Positions 10,345 to 18,226 of a stretch of 51,111 nt of DNA are shown here, in pieces. Source of the DNA: Membranihabitans marinus (GTDB lineage: Bacteria; Bacteroidota; Bacteroidia; Chitinophagales; Saprospiraceae); NCBI RefSeq assembly GCF_021729155.1, contig NZ_JAJQYA010000038.1:1-51111 (forward strand). Reading direction: 5' to 3'. The position numbers and the translations under genes were made by a program. The first letter of the stretch is position 1. Every line of letters begins with the position of its first letter. The notes below the pieces were generated by a model, which saw only the letters and a list, made by a program, of their open reading frames with translations, was not told the origin of the DNA and did no database searches.

Positions 10345-11466
10345 TTGAATCGATTTTTACTTATATTATTAATCTTTTCCGTTAGTAAAACTGCGAAGGT
10401 GTTGGCACAGAATTGGATGCCATCATTGGGCGATTCTATGTTTATGCTTGTCGATCGAATTCCGCAAAATATTTTAGTGGGCGATGAGGGACAAAACGCT
10501 ACCTATGATGTGAGTGTTGCCCGAGCTCCTTTTTTGAGACCAGATCAAATACTGTCTCCCAGACAGGGACATTCCTATCAGCAGTTTAAGTCTGCCGATT
10601 TTGTATTGAAAAAATACGATGGCAGGGAATTGTACTTTAAGAATGTCAATAACAATCTATACTTACTCGGAGAATACGGATTCTATATCCAAGGTCAAAT
10701 GATACCGGTAGATGTGATGTACAGCGATCCAGTATTGATGGCCAATTATCCCCATAGGTATCACCAAGAAAAAGAACAACAATACACCGCTACGATCTCT
10801 TTTCCCGTGGAATATCTCAATGGAAGTTTGCGAACTCAATTGCCCGTAGCAGCCGATAGTATAAGGATAGAAATCGAGTCGGAGGATTTTAAAATGATAG
10901 ACGGATTTGGCAGTTTAAAGTATGAATTGTCCTATCAAAATGTATTTAGGGAATGGGTGAGAAGTGATAAAAACTATAAGTTTTTCTTAAAGGTGGGCGA
11001 TAAGGATTGGCAAGATTTTACCCCTTATGTGGATATGGTCAAATTATTTGGGGCCGCCATAAGTACCCATATCAATTTTTATGATCCCGATAAGGCCATG
11101 CCGGTAGCTATGGTGAAGATCAATCCATACGATAGAAAACCCATGTTTTTGGAGTATGAAGTACGTGAATATCTTTCCGAAAAAACTATAGTAAGCAACA
11201 ATTTGCGACCGGATATATACGCCTTCCCCAATCCGGCATTGAGCACGGTAAATATTGAATTGAATCAATTGAAACCCGGACTGTACACCGTGGTTATATA
11301 CAATATTTTGGGGCAGGAGAAATATCGGACCTCAGTAGATGTAATCGGCAACCAAGCCATACAGATCGATGTTTCTAATTTTGAAAAAGGACCCTATCTT
11401 TACGGTTTAGTCGATTCTTATGGTAGACGCATCATTACCAAAAGATTGACTGTGCTCAAGCCGTAA
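10345..11466 (+). CDS. Secreted protein of unknown function with T9SS type A sorting domain
   Basis: A signal peptide (LNRFLLILLIFSVSKTAKVLAQ) precedes a ~280-residue region I do not recognise and a C-terminal ~80-residue Por secretion tail (YAFPNPALSTVNIEL... LYTVVIYNILGQ... ending RLTVLKP), the type A signal for type IX secretion. An ATG at 10294 would add 17 residues encoded within the upstream ABC gene and push the signal peptide inward. The TTG at 10345 lies directly after the ABC stop codon (10341-10343) and gives a conventional signal peptide, so I prefer it; 10294 remains possible. The product is probably exported to the cell surface or medium. Its position suggests co-transcription with the exporter, not a shared function. 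Confidence 0.75.
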   Translation: MNRFLLILLIFSVSKTAKVLAQNWMPSLGDSMFMLVDRIPQNILVGDEGQNATYDVSVARAPFLRPDQILSPRQGHSYQQFKSADFVLKKYDGRELYFKNVNNNLYLLGEYGFYIQGQMIPVDVMYSDPVLMANYPHRYHQEKEQQYTATISFPVEYLNGSLRTQLPVAADSIRIEIESEDFKMIDGFGSLKYELSYQNVFREWVRSDKNYKFFLKVGDKDWQDFTPYVDMVKLFGAAISTHINFYDPDKAMPVAMVKINPYDRKPMFLEYEVREYLSEKTIVSNNLRPDIYAFPNPALSTVNIELNQLKPGLYTVVIYNILGQEKYRTSVDVIGNQAIQIDVSNFEKGPYLYGLVDSYGRRIITKRLTVLKP

Positions 11467-11515
11467 AATTATCGGTAGGAAGATTCCAAGCTATAAATAT
11501 TTTTGCTTTAAGGTT

Positions 11516-11544
11516 ATTGTATATTTAAAAAATAGCTATTTTTG
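11516..11544 (+). promoter_or_regulatory. Promoter of tRNA-Arg
   Basis: TTG (11516-11518), 18 nt, then TATTTTTG (11537-11544), an exact TAnnTTTG -7 box. The predicted start near 11550 lies about 10 nt before the mature tRNA. Confidence 0.65.
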
Positions 11545-11560
11545 CAGAGCTTTCTAAAAC

Positions 11561-11634
11561 GGCCGCGTAGTTCAACTGGATAGAATATCAGATTTCGGCT
11601 CTGAGGGTTGGGGGTTCGAATCCTCCCGCGGTCA
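11561..11634 (+). tRNA. tRNA-Arg (anticodon TCG)
   Basis: A 74-nt cloverleaf. The acceptor stem GGCCGCG/CGCGGTC pairs fully with one G-T and has discriminator A. The anticodon stem TCAGA/TCTGA encloses loop TTTCGGC, giving anticodon TCG, which reads CGA (arginine). The T arm is GGGGG-TTCGAAT-CCTCC. CCA is not encoded (a C then AAAG follows). It has its own upstream promoter and downstream terminator, so it is a single-gene unit. Confidence 0.95.
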
Positions 11635-11635
11635 C

Positions 11636-11674
11636 AAAGAGGTGAAATCGGATAACGGTTTCACCTCTTTTGAT
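11636..11674 (+). terminator. Intrinsic terminator after tRNA-Arg
   Basis: Perfect 12-bp inverted repeat AAAGAGGTGAAA (11636-11647) / TTTCACCTCTTT (11659-11670) with an 11-nt loop, running into a T-rich tail. It begins two bases after the tRNA. Confidence 0.88.
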
Positions 11675-11792
11675 TTTATAGCTAACTATCCACCTCTTTT
11701 GCCTATCGTTATTGTTATATATTTTTTGTTTTTTCTAAATAGTTGTATTATGACTGGCGATAACAATTGGGGACGAAGAATCATATAAATCA

Positions 11793-12374
11793 ATGCAAGA
11801 GTTAATCCAAAATATTAAGCTTTATACTGCTCTAACGGAAGACGAAATATCACTGCTTAAGCAGTCAGTGGTAAAAAAAGAATACCGAAAGAATGAGAAT
11901 ATTTTCACCGAGGGAAAAATATCCAATGAAATATACTTTTTGACCAAAGGTTGTGTTCGGCTTTTTTACAATGTGGACGGAGTTGATAAAACCGCTTTTT
12001 TCTATACAGAAGGGAAGTTTATTTGCGCGGGAGAAAGTTTTACATTCAATGTTCCAGCTCTCGAAAATTATCAAGCCGTAGAGGATAGTGAAATTTTTAT
12101 TTTCGAGAAATCTAAAATTGAAGTTCTGTTAAGAGAGGCTCCCAAGTTTGAAGTAATCGCTAGGATGGCCACCGAAAATGAACTTATCACTTGTCAAAAA
12201 ATCATTGCCTCTTTTGTGACAAAGTCAGCTGAAGAGAGATACCTAGAATTGCTCAGTAATCAGGGGGAATTATTTCATAGAGTACCACAACAGTATATCG
12301 CTTCATACCTTGGCGTTTCACCCGAAGCTTTGAGCAGAATTAAATCGCGCATCAATAAGAAAATGCGATCTTAA
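11793..12374 (+). CDS. Crp/Fnr family transcriptional regulator
   Basis: A 193-aa protein with an N-terminal cyclic-nucleotide-binding fold (residues ~10-120, including KKEYRKNENIFTEGKISNEIYFLTKG split across the typical beta roll) and a C-terminal winged helix (YIASYLGVSPEALSRIKSRI, the recognition helix). No Fnr-type cysteine cluster is visible, so it is not an iron-sulfur Fnr. Many Bacteroidota carry dozens of such single-gene regulators whose ligands are unknown. The next gene starts 51 nt downstream on the same strand and is a plausible target or partner, by position only. Confidence 0.88.
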   Translation: MQELIQNIKLYTALTEDEISLLKQSVVKKEYRKNENIFTEGKISNEIYFLTKGCVRLFYNVDGVDKTAFFYTEGKFICAGESFTFNVPALENYQAVEDSEIFIFEKSKIEVLLREAPKFEVIARMATENELITCQKIIASFVTKSAEERYLELLSNQGELFHRVPQQYIASYLGVSPEALSRIKSRINKKMRS

Positions 12375-12425
12375 CTATGATCAATAGAATTCTTGTCTTT
12401 GCCCAGTATTTTTGTACAAAAAACA

Positions 12426-13289
12426 ATGAATGCGAAAAGAATTTTATTGGCTGGGGCCACAGGCTATTTAGGACAATATCTAGTAAAAGAATTAAAATCA
12501 AGAGGTTATTGGGTTAGGGTGCTAATCCGGAAAGATAGCCAGAAAGAACTATTTAATGATGTGGATGATTTCTTTGTCGGACAAATCACCAATCCCCAAA
12601 GTCTAGTTGGTGTAACTAAAAATATTGATTGGGTGTTCTCTACCATTGGCATTACTCGTCAAAAAGAAGGATTGACTTATATGGATGTGGATTATGAAGG
12701 AAATGCCAATTTGTTGTCCGAGGCCATAGCTGACCATGTATCTTCTTTTCAATACATCTCTGCCATTAATGGGGATAAGCTTAGAAGACTGAAAATATTT
12801 GAAGCAAAGGAAAAGTTTGTAGATAGATTGAAATCCTCTGGTTTAAACTATTGTATTATTCGACCCAATGGATTTTTTTCAGATATGAGAGATTTTCTGG
12901 AAATGGCTAAACGAGGAAGGGTCTTTCTGTTTGGCGACGGACGGTTAAAGCTCAATCCCATTCACGGTGAGGACCTAGCGGTGATTTGTGTTGATAAAAT
13001 GGAGGAAGGAGTATGGGAAGCAAATGTTGGTGGCCTCGATGTTTTAAGCCAAAATCAATTGGCTGCCCTCGCGCTAAAGGCATGGGATAAACCCGTGAAA
13101 ATCATTCATATCCCCGATGGAATTCGCCGAGCTATAATTTGGTTATTAAGAATTTTTACTTCATCTAAAACCTATGGTCCCATAGAGTTTTTTTTATCAG
13201 CTATGGCTATTGATAATATAGCCCCTAAATATGGGAGGCATCGACTGGAGGACTTTTTTAATTCGGAAGTTAAGAGGGTGGAAGGATAA
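12426..13289 (+). CDS. NmrA-like/atypical SDR NAD(P)-binding protein
   Basis: A 287-aa Rossmann-fold protein of the extended/atypical short-chain dehydrogenase group. The dinucleotide motif GATGYLG lies in the first 20 residues; the segment STIGITRQKEG follows the fourth strand, and the family feature NYCIIRPNGFFSD is present. There is no classical YxxxK, consistent with atypical members that act as redox sensors or uncharacterised oxidoreductases. The ATG at 12426 was chosen because GATGYLG then lies at the expected distance. An upstream TTG at 12393 would precede a -7-like box (TATTTTTG, 12407-12414), so translation from it is unlikely. Substrate unknown. Confidence 0.85.
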   Translation: MNAKRILLAGATGYLGQYLVKELKSRGYWVRVLIRKDSQKELFNDVDDFFVGQITNPQSLVGVTKNIDWVFSTIGITRQKEGLTYMDVDYEGNANLLSEAIADHVSSFQYISAINGDKLRRLKIFEAKEKFVDRLKSSGLNYCIIRPNGFFSDMRDFLEMAKRGRVFLFGDGRLKLNPIHGEDLAVICVDKMEEGVWEANVGGLDVLSQNQLAALALKAWDKPVKIIHIPDGIRRAIIWLLRIFTSSKTYGPIEFFLSAMAIDNIAPKYGRHRLEDFFNSEVKRVEG

Positions 13290-13369
13290 AATGAGAAAAA
13301 ATCTCATATTTGGGTAATTTTTTGTTTGAATTGATGTAATTTGTGAATTAATCTCATAAATTATTAAGT

Positions 13370-14662
13370 ATGCTACTCGAATTTTCAGTGGGTAATTTTC
13401 TTTCATTCAAAGTGAAAACAACGTTAAGTCTTGTTGCGACATCAATCAAAGAGCATATTGATGAAAATTTATTTTTAACTAAGAAGACCAAATTATTAAA
13501 AGGAGCTGTTATTTACGGTGCCAATGCCAGTGGTAAAAGTAATTTTATCAAAGCGATGTCTACGATGAGGAGAATGGTATTACATTCTTTCAATCAATCT
13601 TCCATGGATGAGTTGGGGGTAATTCCCTTTTTGTTAAGTACAGAAACAGAAAAATTGCCTTCCCTTTTTGAGGTTATTTTTATTATTGATAATATTCGAT
13701 ATCGATATGGTTTTGAGGTGGATGATGATCAAGTACATTCAGAATGGCTTTTTGAAGCTATTAAAAATGCAGAAAAACCCTTGTTTTTACGAGAGAATGA
13801 TGGAATTGAAGTGATGAATAATTTTCCAGAAGGGAAAGATTTAGAAGAACGAACTAGAGATAATGCACTATTTCTTTCGGTAGTAGACCAGTTTAATGGC
13901 AAAGTGGCTAAAAAGATAATGCATTGGTTTAATAATTTTATTACCATTTCCGGTCTCTCTCATGAAAGGTATAAAAGCGTTACATTCAGAATGTTGGAAA
14001 ACAAAGATACAAATTTTAGGTTGCTCAATTTTTATAATAACCTAGATTTGGGATTTCAGGATGTTGCTATAAATAAAAAGCCTTTTGATCCACAAGAGCT
14101 TCCTAAAGATATGCCCGAAAGTATTGTGAGGCAATTGTTAACTGATCTTGAAGGAGCATTCAAAATCGATATTAAGACTATACATAAAAAGTTTAATGAT
14201 CAAGGCCAAGCGGTAGGTCAGGTAGAGTTCGATATGAGAAGTCAAGAATCATCAGGTACCAATAAAATTTTTAATATTTCCGGGCCAATTTTTGATGTTT
14301 TAAATGAGGGGGGAGTTCTGGTAATTGATGAATTGGATGCTAGTTTACATCCATTGCTAACTTTAGCTGTTACTCGTCTTATACACTCTAAAAAGTTTAA
14401 CCCTAAAAATGCCCAACTTATTTTTGCAACCCATGATACTAATTTATTGAACTATGGTAGCTTTCGAAGAGATCAAATTTATTTTGTCGAAAAGGATCGG
14501 CTTGGGGCTTCGGATATGTATTCATTGGTAGAGTATAAAGAAGAAGGAAAGACAATTCGAAAAGATCGTTCATTTGAAAAAGATTATATTGAAGGACGTT
14601 ATGGAGCTATTCCGTTTATTGGGAATCTTTCAAATATGATAACCGAATGGCAAGAAAAATAA
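13370..14662 (+). CDS. AAA (AAA_15/OLD-like) ATPase, partner of a broken RloB
   Basis: A 430-aa SMC/RecF-like ATPase with N-terminus MLLEFSVGNFLSF, Walker A GANASGKSNF (about residue 50), Walker B VLVIDELDASLHP (about residue 320) and ATHDTNLL as the switch region. This family is the sensor/ATPase half of several two-gene defence systems (PARIS-type AAA_15, RloA, OLD relatives), in which the neighbour supplies a TOPRIM-like nuclease. The next gene overlaps its last 16 nt and is an rloB homologue, which fits. The ATPase has no visible lesion, but rloB is interrupted, so the pair is probably inactive. Defence function is inferred from family and neighbour. Confidence 0.85.
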   Translation: MLLEFSVGNFLSFKVKTTLSLVATSIKEHIDENLFLTKKTKLLKGAVIYGANASGKSNFIKAMSTMRRMVLHSFNQSSMDELGVIPFLLSTETEKLPSLFEVIFIIDNIRYRYGFEVDDDQVHSEWLFEAIKNAEKPLFLRENDGIEVMNNFPEGKDLEERTRDNALFLSVVDQFNGKVAKKIMHWFNNFITISGLSHERYKSVTFRMLENKDTNFRLLNFYNNLDLGFQDVAINKKPFDPQELPKDMPESIVRQLLTDLEGAFKIDIKTIHKKFNDQGQAVGQVEFDMRSQESSGTNKIFNISGPIFDVLNEGGVLVIDELDASLHPLLTLAVTRLIHSKKFNPKNAQLIFATHDTNLLNYGSFRRDQIYFVEKDRLGASDMYSLVEYKEEGKTIRKDRSFEKDYIEGRYGAIPFIGNLSNMITEWQEK

Positions 14663-15735
14663 AAATCCCTAATGAAATTCAAAAGCGGTTTGCACGACAA
14701 GAGCAAAAGCGAAAGATGACCGAGCAAAATCTGAAGGATCAAAGGTCGTAAATCGACCTTTGGCGAGGGAACCGGAACCTCAGCGTTCCGGGTGGAGTTG
14801 GCACTGGGCTGCGACTAGAGTGTATAAAATTCGACAGCGAATTCTCACTGCGCCTAGACGTAATATTTCTAAATATTATCAACGAATGTAATGTTATTTC
14901 GTCATGCTACGGTGAGCATGACTTCTCTCGCCAGAGCCCGATTTACGGGCTCTGGTGCTTTTGTCCACTCACCGGAGGGGTGGGATCCTCGGCTCCTTCA
15001 TCCCCAGCCCTCCCGAAACGCGGAGGTTTCGGCTCCTTCATCAGATGGACATTTAGTCCATTTGGTAGACCTATTGGTCTACTTATTTCAGTCGTATTTA
15101 ACCAATTGGGTTGCACTTCGTGTAACTTCATTCTGTCATGCTCTTTCACCTCCGTGTCGTGGGTGGGTGAGCTTATCAATTATAAATGTAATTCGTATTT
15201 ACCTAAAGGAGTAATGACAGCTTATCAGATTGATGTAAAAGGAACGGGCAGAAATACTCAATCTCTATTAAATGAAGCATTACGGTTACAAAATGAATAC
15301 GAAAAAAATTTTAATAGGAATATAGATCGATTGTGGGTGGTATTTGACCGAGATAGTTTTTCTGCCAACAATTTCAATAGTGCTGTCTACCGCTGTAAAG
15401 ATCATCAACCTGAAATTGGTTGCGCATGGAGTAATGAGGCCTTCGAATTATGGTATTTATTACATTTTCAATACTTAGAAAATGCAATGTCACGTATGGA
15501 TTATCCAAGTTTAATTGAGAATAATCTAAAGCCAATACTTGGCAATGACTACCGATATAAGAAAAATAGTGAGGAAATGTATGCATTATTAAAAGAGTAT
15601 GGTAATCAAGCAAATGCTATTCGCTATGGTAAACGGCTTGCATTATCTTACGGGCAGGGTTGGGATTATGCCAATCAGAATCCATGTACAATGGTGTGGA
15701 AATTGGTGGAGGAATTACTGGAATTGAATGAGTAA
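14647..15735 (+). pseudogene. rloB-like gene interrupted by a hairpin-rich repeat
   Basis: An ATG at 14647 overlaps the ATPase stop and opens a basic N-terminus (MARKIKIPNEIQKRFARQEQ) like that of RloB proteins, but the frame runs into repeat DNA at about 14716 and stops near 14750. RloB homology resumes after 15198: IDVKGTGRNTQSLLNEAL, then WVVFDRDSF (a DxD motif), CAWSNEAFELWYLLHF and a normal C-terminus at 15735. What is lost lies between the two pieces and should include the family segment resembling FLIVCEGxxTExxYF, whose Glu would be a TOPRIM catalytic residue. A downstream ATG (15214), preceded by AAAGGAG, could express a 174-residue C-terminal fragment. The family match is established by motifs; loss of function is inferred. 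Confidence 0.8.
14716..15198. repeat. Hairpin-rich dispersed repeat inserted in rloB
   Basis: About 480 bp of non-coding DNA built from short hairpins: AAAGGTCG/CGACCTTT (14740-14760), CCGGAAC/GTTCCGG (14771-14790), CATGCT/AGCATG (14902-14919), CCAGAGCCCG/CGGGCTCTGG (about 14932-14956), GAAAC/GTTTC, ATGGAC/GTCCAT, GTAGACC/GGTCTAC and GTTGCAC/GTGTAAC. Its left part shares a framework with 17626-17718 and its right part (about 14993-15120) is nearly identical to 17955-18080. The right end is AAATGTAATTCGTAT (15184-15198), a motif also found at the ends of other elements here. GC-richer than the flanks. No ORF that I believe. Confidence 0.75.
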
Positions 15736-15847
15736 TGAGAGAGGGTTAGTGTATAATTTATCATTGTTCCATGTTATTTGACGTCTGATTGTTATATTGT
15801 GAATAGGTGGAGAGGTGTTTTGATAAATTGGATATAACCATAACAAT

Positions 15848-16426
15848 ATGAACTTAATTAAGAGAGTAATCAGTCGAAATATGTCGGCGCCGAAGGTGAT
15901 TGGGCTATTGTTGGTCACCAACATCGTCTATATGATTATGTTGTTTTACTCCATCCCCAAAGTTATGGAGAGTAGTGGAGGGATGAAAATACTAGATATG
16001 ATGCCTTCGGGATATTCACCGGACTACATTAGGTCTTTATTTTCTGCCTTGGGGGAGAATGGTCGTCGTGATTATTTGTTGAGCCAGATCCCTTGGGATA
16101 TGATTTATCCAGGACTTTTTGCCATTAGTTATGCATGGTTAATGGGATATTTACTCTATAGATTGGGCAAACTCGATGGTCCATGGCGGTATTTTTGTAT
16201 ACTTCCCATAATAGCTGGTACGGCGGATTATTTAGAAAATATTTGCATTATTTTATTATTGAATTCATACCCTAATTTGTCGACCTCTACCATGTCGGCA
16301 AGTCATTTTTTTACCATTGTTAAAAGTATGGTAACTACCTTATTTTTTCTTGGATTTATGATGGTTATTGTCCTCTTTATTGTTCAGGCTTTTCGGAAGA
16401 AGAATAATGAGAAACCTATCGGGTGA
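15848..16426 (+). CDS. Four-helix membrane protein of unknown function
   Basis: A 192-aa protein I do not recognise. It has hydrophobic stretches at about residues 17-37 (VIGLLLVTNIVYMIMLFYSI), 82-104, 113-135 and 155-180, so probably four transmembrane helices, and a basic C-terminal tail (RKKNNEKPIG). The second loop contains a conserved-looking GTADYLENICI segment. It stands alone between the broken rloB and another small membrane protein. No enzymatic motif is visible. Confidence 0.7.
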   Translation: MNLIKRVISRNMSAPKVIGLLLVTNIVYMIMLFYSIPKVMESSGGMKILDMMPSGYSPDYIRSLFSALGENGRRDYLLSQIPWDMIYPGLFAISYAWLMGYLLYRLGKLDGPWRYFCILPIIAGTADYLENICIILLLNSYPNLSTSTMSASHFFTIVKSMVTTLFFLGFMMVIVLFIVQAFRKKNNEKPIG

Positions 16427-16556
16427 AGGAGTACGACCGAATTTAATTCGTATAATTAAACTAGTAATACTAAATACATTTGTCATTACAGATGAAAATA
16501 TAACTACTTATGAACAATTTCATAGATAATATTAATCGATCAAATTTTATTGCAAA

Positions 16557-16985
16557 ATGAAAAAAATACTGTCCTATCAACGGGCTATTAAGAGTTGTTT
16601 GGCAATCCTGGGATTATTGGTTTGCTTTCATTTATCAATATTGATAGCCATGATTTTTTTTGATTTTCTACCTCTTGATTTTCTGTGGGGCGGGCGCTTA
16701 AAAACATATTCAGAACTGCGTAATTTTGAAATTATCTCTCTTTTAGTATCCCTCTTGTTTTTTGTATTGGTATGGATGAGATCTCGTGGGGAGAAATACC
16801 GTAAATATCAGCGATATTTGAAGGTTGCCATGTTTGTACTGAGCGGTTATTTTTGTCTAAATACCCTAGGCAATCTTTTGGCAGTGACTCATTTTGAGAG
16901 GATATTTTCTGTAGTGACCTTGGTTTTAGCATTGTTGTTGTGGCGTATAGCGATTGAACCTATTCCGACTAAGGTGGTTTTGTAG
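16557..16985 (+). CDS. Small four-helix membrane protein of unknown function
   Basis: A 142-aa protein with four predicted helices (about residues 12-36, 55-74, 84-106 and 113-132). It contains FFDFLPLDFLWGGRLK between helices 1 and 2 and NTLGNLLA in helix 3, segments I associate with a family of uncharacterised Bacteroidota membrane proteins. A box TACATTTG (16475-16482) lies 75 nt upstream and could be a -7 element, but no TTG is found at the right distance. It is followed by 1.4 kb of repeats. Confidence 0.7.
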   Translation: MKKILSYQRAIKSCLAILGLLVCFHLSILIAMIFFDFLPLDFLWGGRLKTYSELRNFEIISLLVSLLFFVLVWMRSRGEKYRKYQRYLKVAMFVLSGYFCLNTLGNLLAVTHFERIFSVVTLVLALLLWRIAIEPIPTKVVL

Positions 16986-17097
16986 ACCAACCTTATATTG
17001 AGATAAACAAGATTTTATCTCCTTATGTCCAATAACGGTAGGAGGAAATTATATGGGAATTACTAGCTAAAACAAATGATCGAATATCATAAAGCAA

Positions 17098-17260
17098 AAT
17101 TCAGAAACGAAGAGATCATATCTTTTCATTCCCTGTAATAATATAATAGGATAGATTGGGCAAAAAGTGTGACAAATCCATGACCATCACCATACATGGT
17201 GTCATTCAATTCACATCAATCATTGAATTTGATAGAAAAATGATGTTTGCTGACGATATA
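17098..17260. repeat. 100-bp core repeat, copy 1 (X-type left extension)
   Basis: The core begins GGGCAAAAAGTGTGACAAAT (17158) and continues past CATTGAATTTGATAG to TGTTTGCTGACGATA. It contains the inverted pairs CACCAT/ATGGTG and ATTCAAT/ATTGAAT. The 60 bp to its left (ACGAAGAGATCAT...GGATAGATT) are shared only with copy 3. Confidence 0.85.
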
Positions 17261-17310
17261 CTCGGTAATCTAATATTAATACAAATTTCATGGCATATCC
17301 ACCCCCTAAC

Positions 17311-17440
17311 CCCCGCCAGCGGGGGACATAAGAGATGCTGGGCAAAAAGTGTGACAAATCCATGACCATCGCCATACATGGTGTCATTCAATTCACATCA
17401 ATCATTGAATTTGATAGAAAAATGTTGTTTGCTGACGATA
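17311..17440. repeat. 100-bp core repeat, copy 2 (Y-type left extension)
   Basis: The core runs 17340-17440 and differs from copy 1 at few positions (GCCATACATGG, AATGTTGTTT). Its left flank, a CCCCGC-CA-GCGGGG hairpin then ACATAAGAGATGCT, is shared with copy 4 and not with copies 1 and 3. Confidence 0.85.
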
Positions 17441-17451
17441 GAAATGAATTC

Positions 17452-17718
17452 CCTCGTCCCTTCAGGACTTTTTTCTAGGAAGGCATCCTTTTCATAGGGT
17501 TTCACCCTATGCTATTAGACTACGTCCTTTCAGGACTTTTCTCTTGTTATATTAGATTGGTTTGCCCAACGCCAGTGGCTAAACCCTAACGAATTACGGG
17601 GTAATCACGCCATTTTGTAGAGGCATGACCGAATGCAGCTCAAAGAGCCAAATGCCTACTAAAGGCATTTGATGAGGGAACCGAGGGATTATTCCCTCGG
17701 ATGGGTGAGGTGTATTGG
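17452..17718. repeat. Cluster of small hairpins
   Basis: Successive inverted repeats with variable stems: GTCC(C)/GGAC around TTCA (17456-17469), CATAGGG-TTTCA-CCCTATG (17494-17512), GTCC-TTTCA-GGAC (17524-17536), AAATGCC/GGCATTT (about 17649-17670) and CCGAGGGA-TTA-TTCCCTCGG (about 17680-17701). The part from ATGACCGA (about 17626) to TTGGCAT (about 17722) follows the same framework as 14716-14805 but with different stem sequences. Confidence 0.7.
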
Positions 17719-17758
17719 CATCAAACAAAATTGATTTGGCGGACTTTTTGCATTGTCA

Positions 17759-17914
17759 ATCTTCAGACACGAAGAGATCATTTCTTTTCATTCCCTGTAA
17801 TGATATAATAGGATAGATTGGGCAAAAAGTGTGACAAATCCATAAGGATCACCATACATGGTGTCATTCAATTCACATCAATCATTGAATTTGATAGATA
17901 AATGATGTTTGCTG
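17759..17914. repeat. 100-bp core repeat, copy 3 (X-type left extension)
   Basis: Core from 17820, with the variant CCATAAGGATCACCATAC shared with copy 4. The left 60 bp match copy 1 with a few substitutions. Confidence 0.85.
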
Positions 17915-18103
17915 TAGATTTACGGGGCAGTCACGCCTCGGCGCAATGGCCTCGGTTCCTTCATCCCCAGCCCTCCCGAAACGCGGAGGTTTCGGCTCCT
18001 TCATCAGATGGACATTTAGTCCATCTGGTAGACCTATTGGTCTACTTATTTCAGTCGTATTTAATCAATTGGGTTGCACTTCGTGCAACTGCATTCAGTC
18101 ATC
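17915..18103. repeat. Hairpin repeat, second copy of the rloB insert
   Basis: 17955-18080 is nearly identical to about 14993-15120 in the rloB insert, including the ATGGAC/GTCCAT, GTAGACC/GGTCTAC and GTTGCAC/GTGCAAC hairpins. The last is perfect here and has one mismatch in the rloB copy. It sits between the X and Y core copies, in a position that is only 50 nt long in the other block. Confidence 0.8.
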
Positions 18104-18226
18104 CCGCCAGCGGGGAACATAAGAGATGCTGGGCAAAAAGTGTGACAAATCCATAAGGATCACCATACATGGTGTCATTCAATTCACATCAATCATTGAA
18201 TTTGATGGTAAAATGTTGTTTGCTGA
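18104..18226. repeat. 100-bp core repeat, copy 4 (Y-type left extension)
   Basis: Core from 18131 to TTTGCTGA at 18226. The left flank (CCCGC-CA-GCGGG hairpin, ACATAAGAGATGCT) matches copy 2, while the internal ATAAGGATCACC matches copy 3, so variants are mixed between copies. Confidence 0.85.

Noticed and set aside
13291-13307. ATGAGA/TCTCAT hairpin after the SDR gene as terminator
   Set aside because: The 6-bp AT-rich stem lacks an immediate U tract; too weak to call.
14980-15213. In-frame upstream extension of the RloB C-terminal fragment
   Set aside because: These residues are encoded by repeat DNA (GSSAPSSPALPKRGG...) and do not resemble RloB.
14891-15214. 107-codon open frame in the rloB insert, and a similar one at 17902-18156
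   Set aside because: Both translate the hairpin repeats; the shared peptide results from repeat identity, not from coding selection.
17156-17391. Short open frames on both strands over the 100-bp core repeats
   Set aside because: They follow the repeats, are interrupted in other copies, and lack any recognisable domain.
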